Below, in pieces: positions 18,098-18,120 of a DNA stretch of 18,120 bases. The stretch is taken from positions 1 to 18,120 of the forward strand of contig JBBRPS010000094.1 of NCBI GenBank assembly GCA_038227745.1. The letters are read 5' to 3'. The notes beneath the pieces were generated by a model. The model searched no databases, had not been told where the DNA came from, and saw nothing but the letters and a program-made list of their open reading frames with translations. The position numbers were made by a program, and so were the translations under genes. Source of the DNA: DASPXY01 sp038227745 (GTDB taxonomy: Bacteria > Planctomycetota > Planctomycetia > Gemmatales > Gemmataceae). Each line of letters begins with the position of its first letter. Within the stretch, counting starts at the first letter, position 1.

Positions 18098-18114
18098 GGT
18101 GGGCACTGCCCACC
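18098..18114. repeat. Short palindrome downstream of the kinase gene
   Basis: GGTGGGCA (18098-18105), one base, TGCCCACC (18107-18114): an almost perfect palindrome 30 bases after the kinase stop. It resembles the other GC-rich palindromes in this window in style, but not in sequence. No T-tract is visible before the window ends. Confidence 0.6.
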
Positions 18115-18120
18115 GCATTC

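Overview
The window is GC-rich bacterial chromosome that most likely comes from a planctomycete of the Gemmata/Gemmataceae type. The evidence is indirect: several signalling-type proteins carry CxxC zinc ribbons (including a Ser/Thr kinase with ribbons at both ends), one protein combines a zinc ribbon with extracytoplasmic beta repeats, there is a YceK-type lipoprotein, and the spacers hold GC-rich palindromic repeats. No 16S or other marker gene is present, so this placement is inference.

Layout. (1) 1-3301, minus strand: pyruvate carboxylase, cut off by the window edge before its biotinyl domain. A perfect 24-bp palindrome lies inside the gene, in frame, in the linker between the biotin carboxylase and carboxyltransferase domains. 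(2) 3302-3880: divergent spacer with a good sigma70-type promoter, a GC-rich hairpin and a candidate branched RNA fold in the long clpC leader. (3) 3881-6400: ClpC, a complete two-AAA+ Hsp100 chaperone, followed by a textbook intrinsic terminator. (4) 6688-7845: a directly abutting pair of genes, a 109-residue unknown protein and a Cys/His-motif domain fused to a cupin; the second gene takes its stop codon from a long inverted repeat. (5) 7937-9850, minus strand: a long-form acyl-CoA dehydrogenase converging on that inverted repeat. (6) 10135-11343: a YceK-like lipoprotein and an SDR oxidoreductase, each with its own promoter. (7) 11622-18068: three co-oriented genes, namely a zinc-ribbon/transmembrane/beta-repeat protein of 1248 residues, a polytopic membrane protein with a C-terminal FHA domain, and a Ser/Thr kinase with multiple zinc ribbons.

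The first half is mostly housekeeping (anaplerosis, proteostasis, fatty-acid oxidation). Region 7 looks like a membrane-associated phospho-signalling cassette: a kinase, a phosphothreonine reader, and a large transmembrane protein that could be scaffold, sensor or substrate. The first two of these genes share an unusually well conserved promoter-like element (TTTTACTGGACA, 18 bases, TTTAATAGG), which suggests common control. No tRNA, rRNA, CRISPR array, transposase or phage gene was seen.
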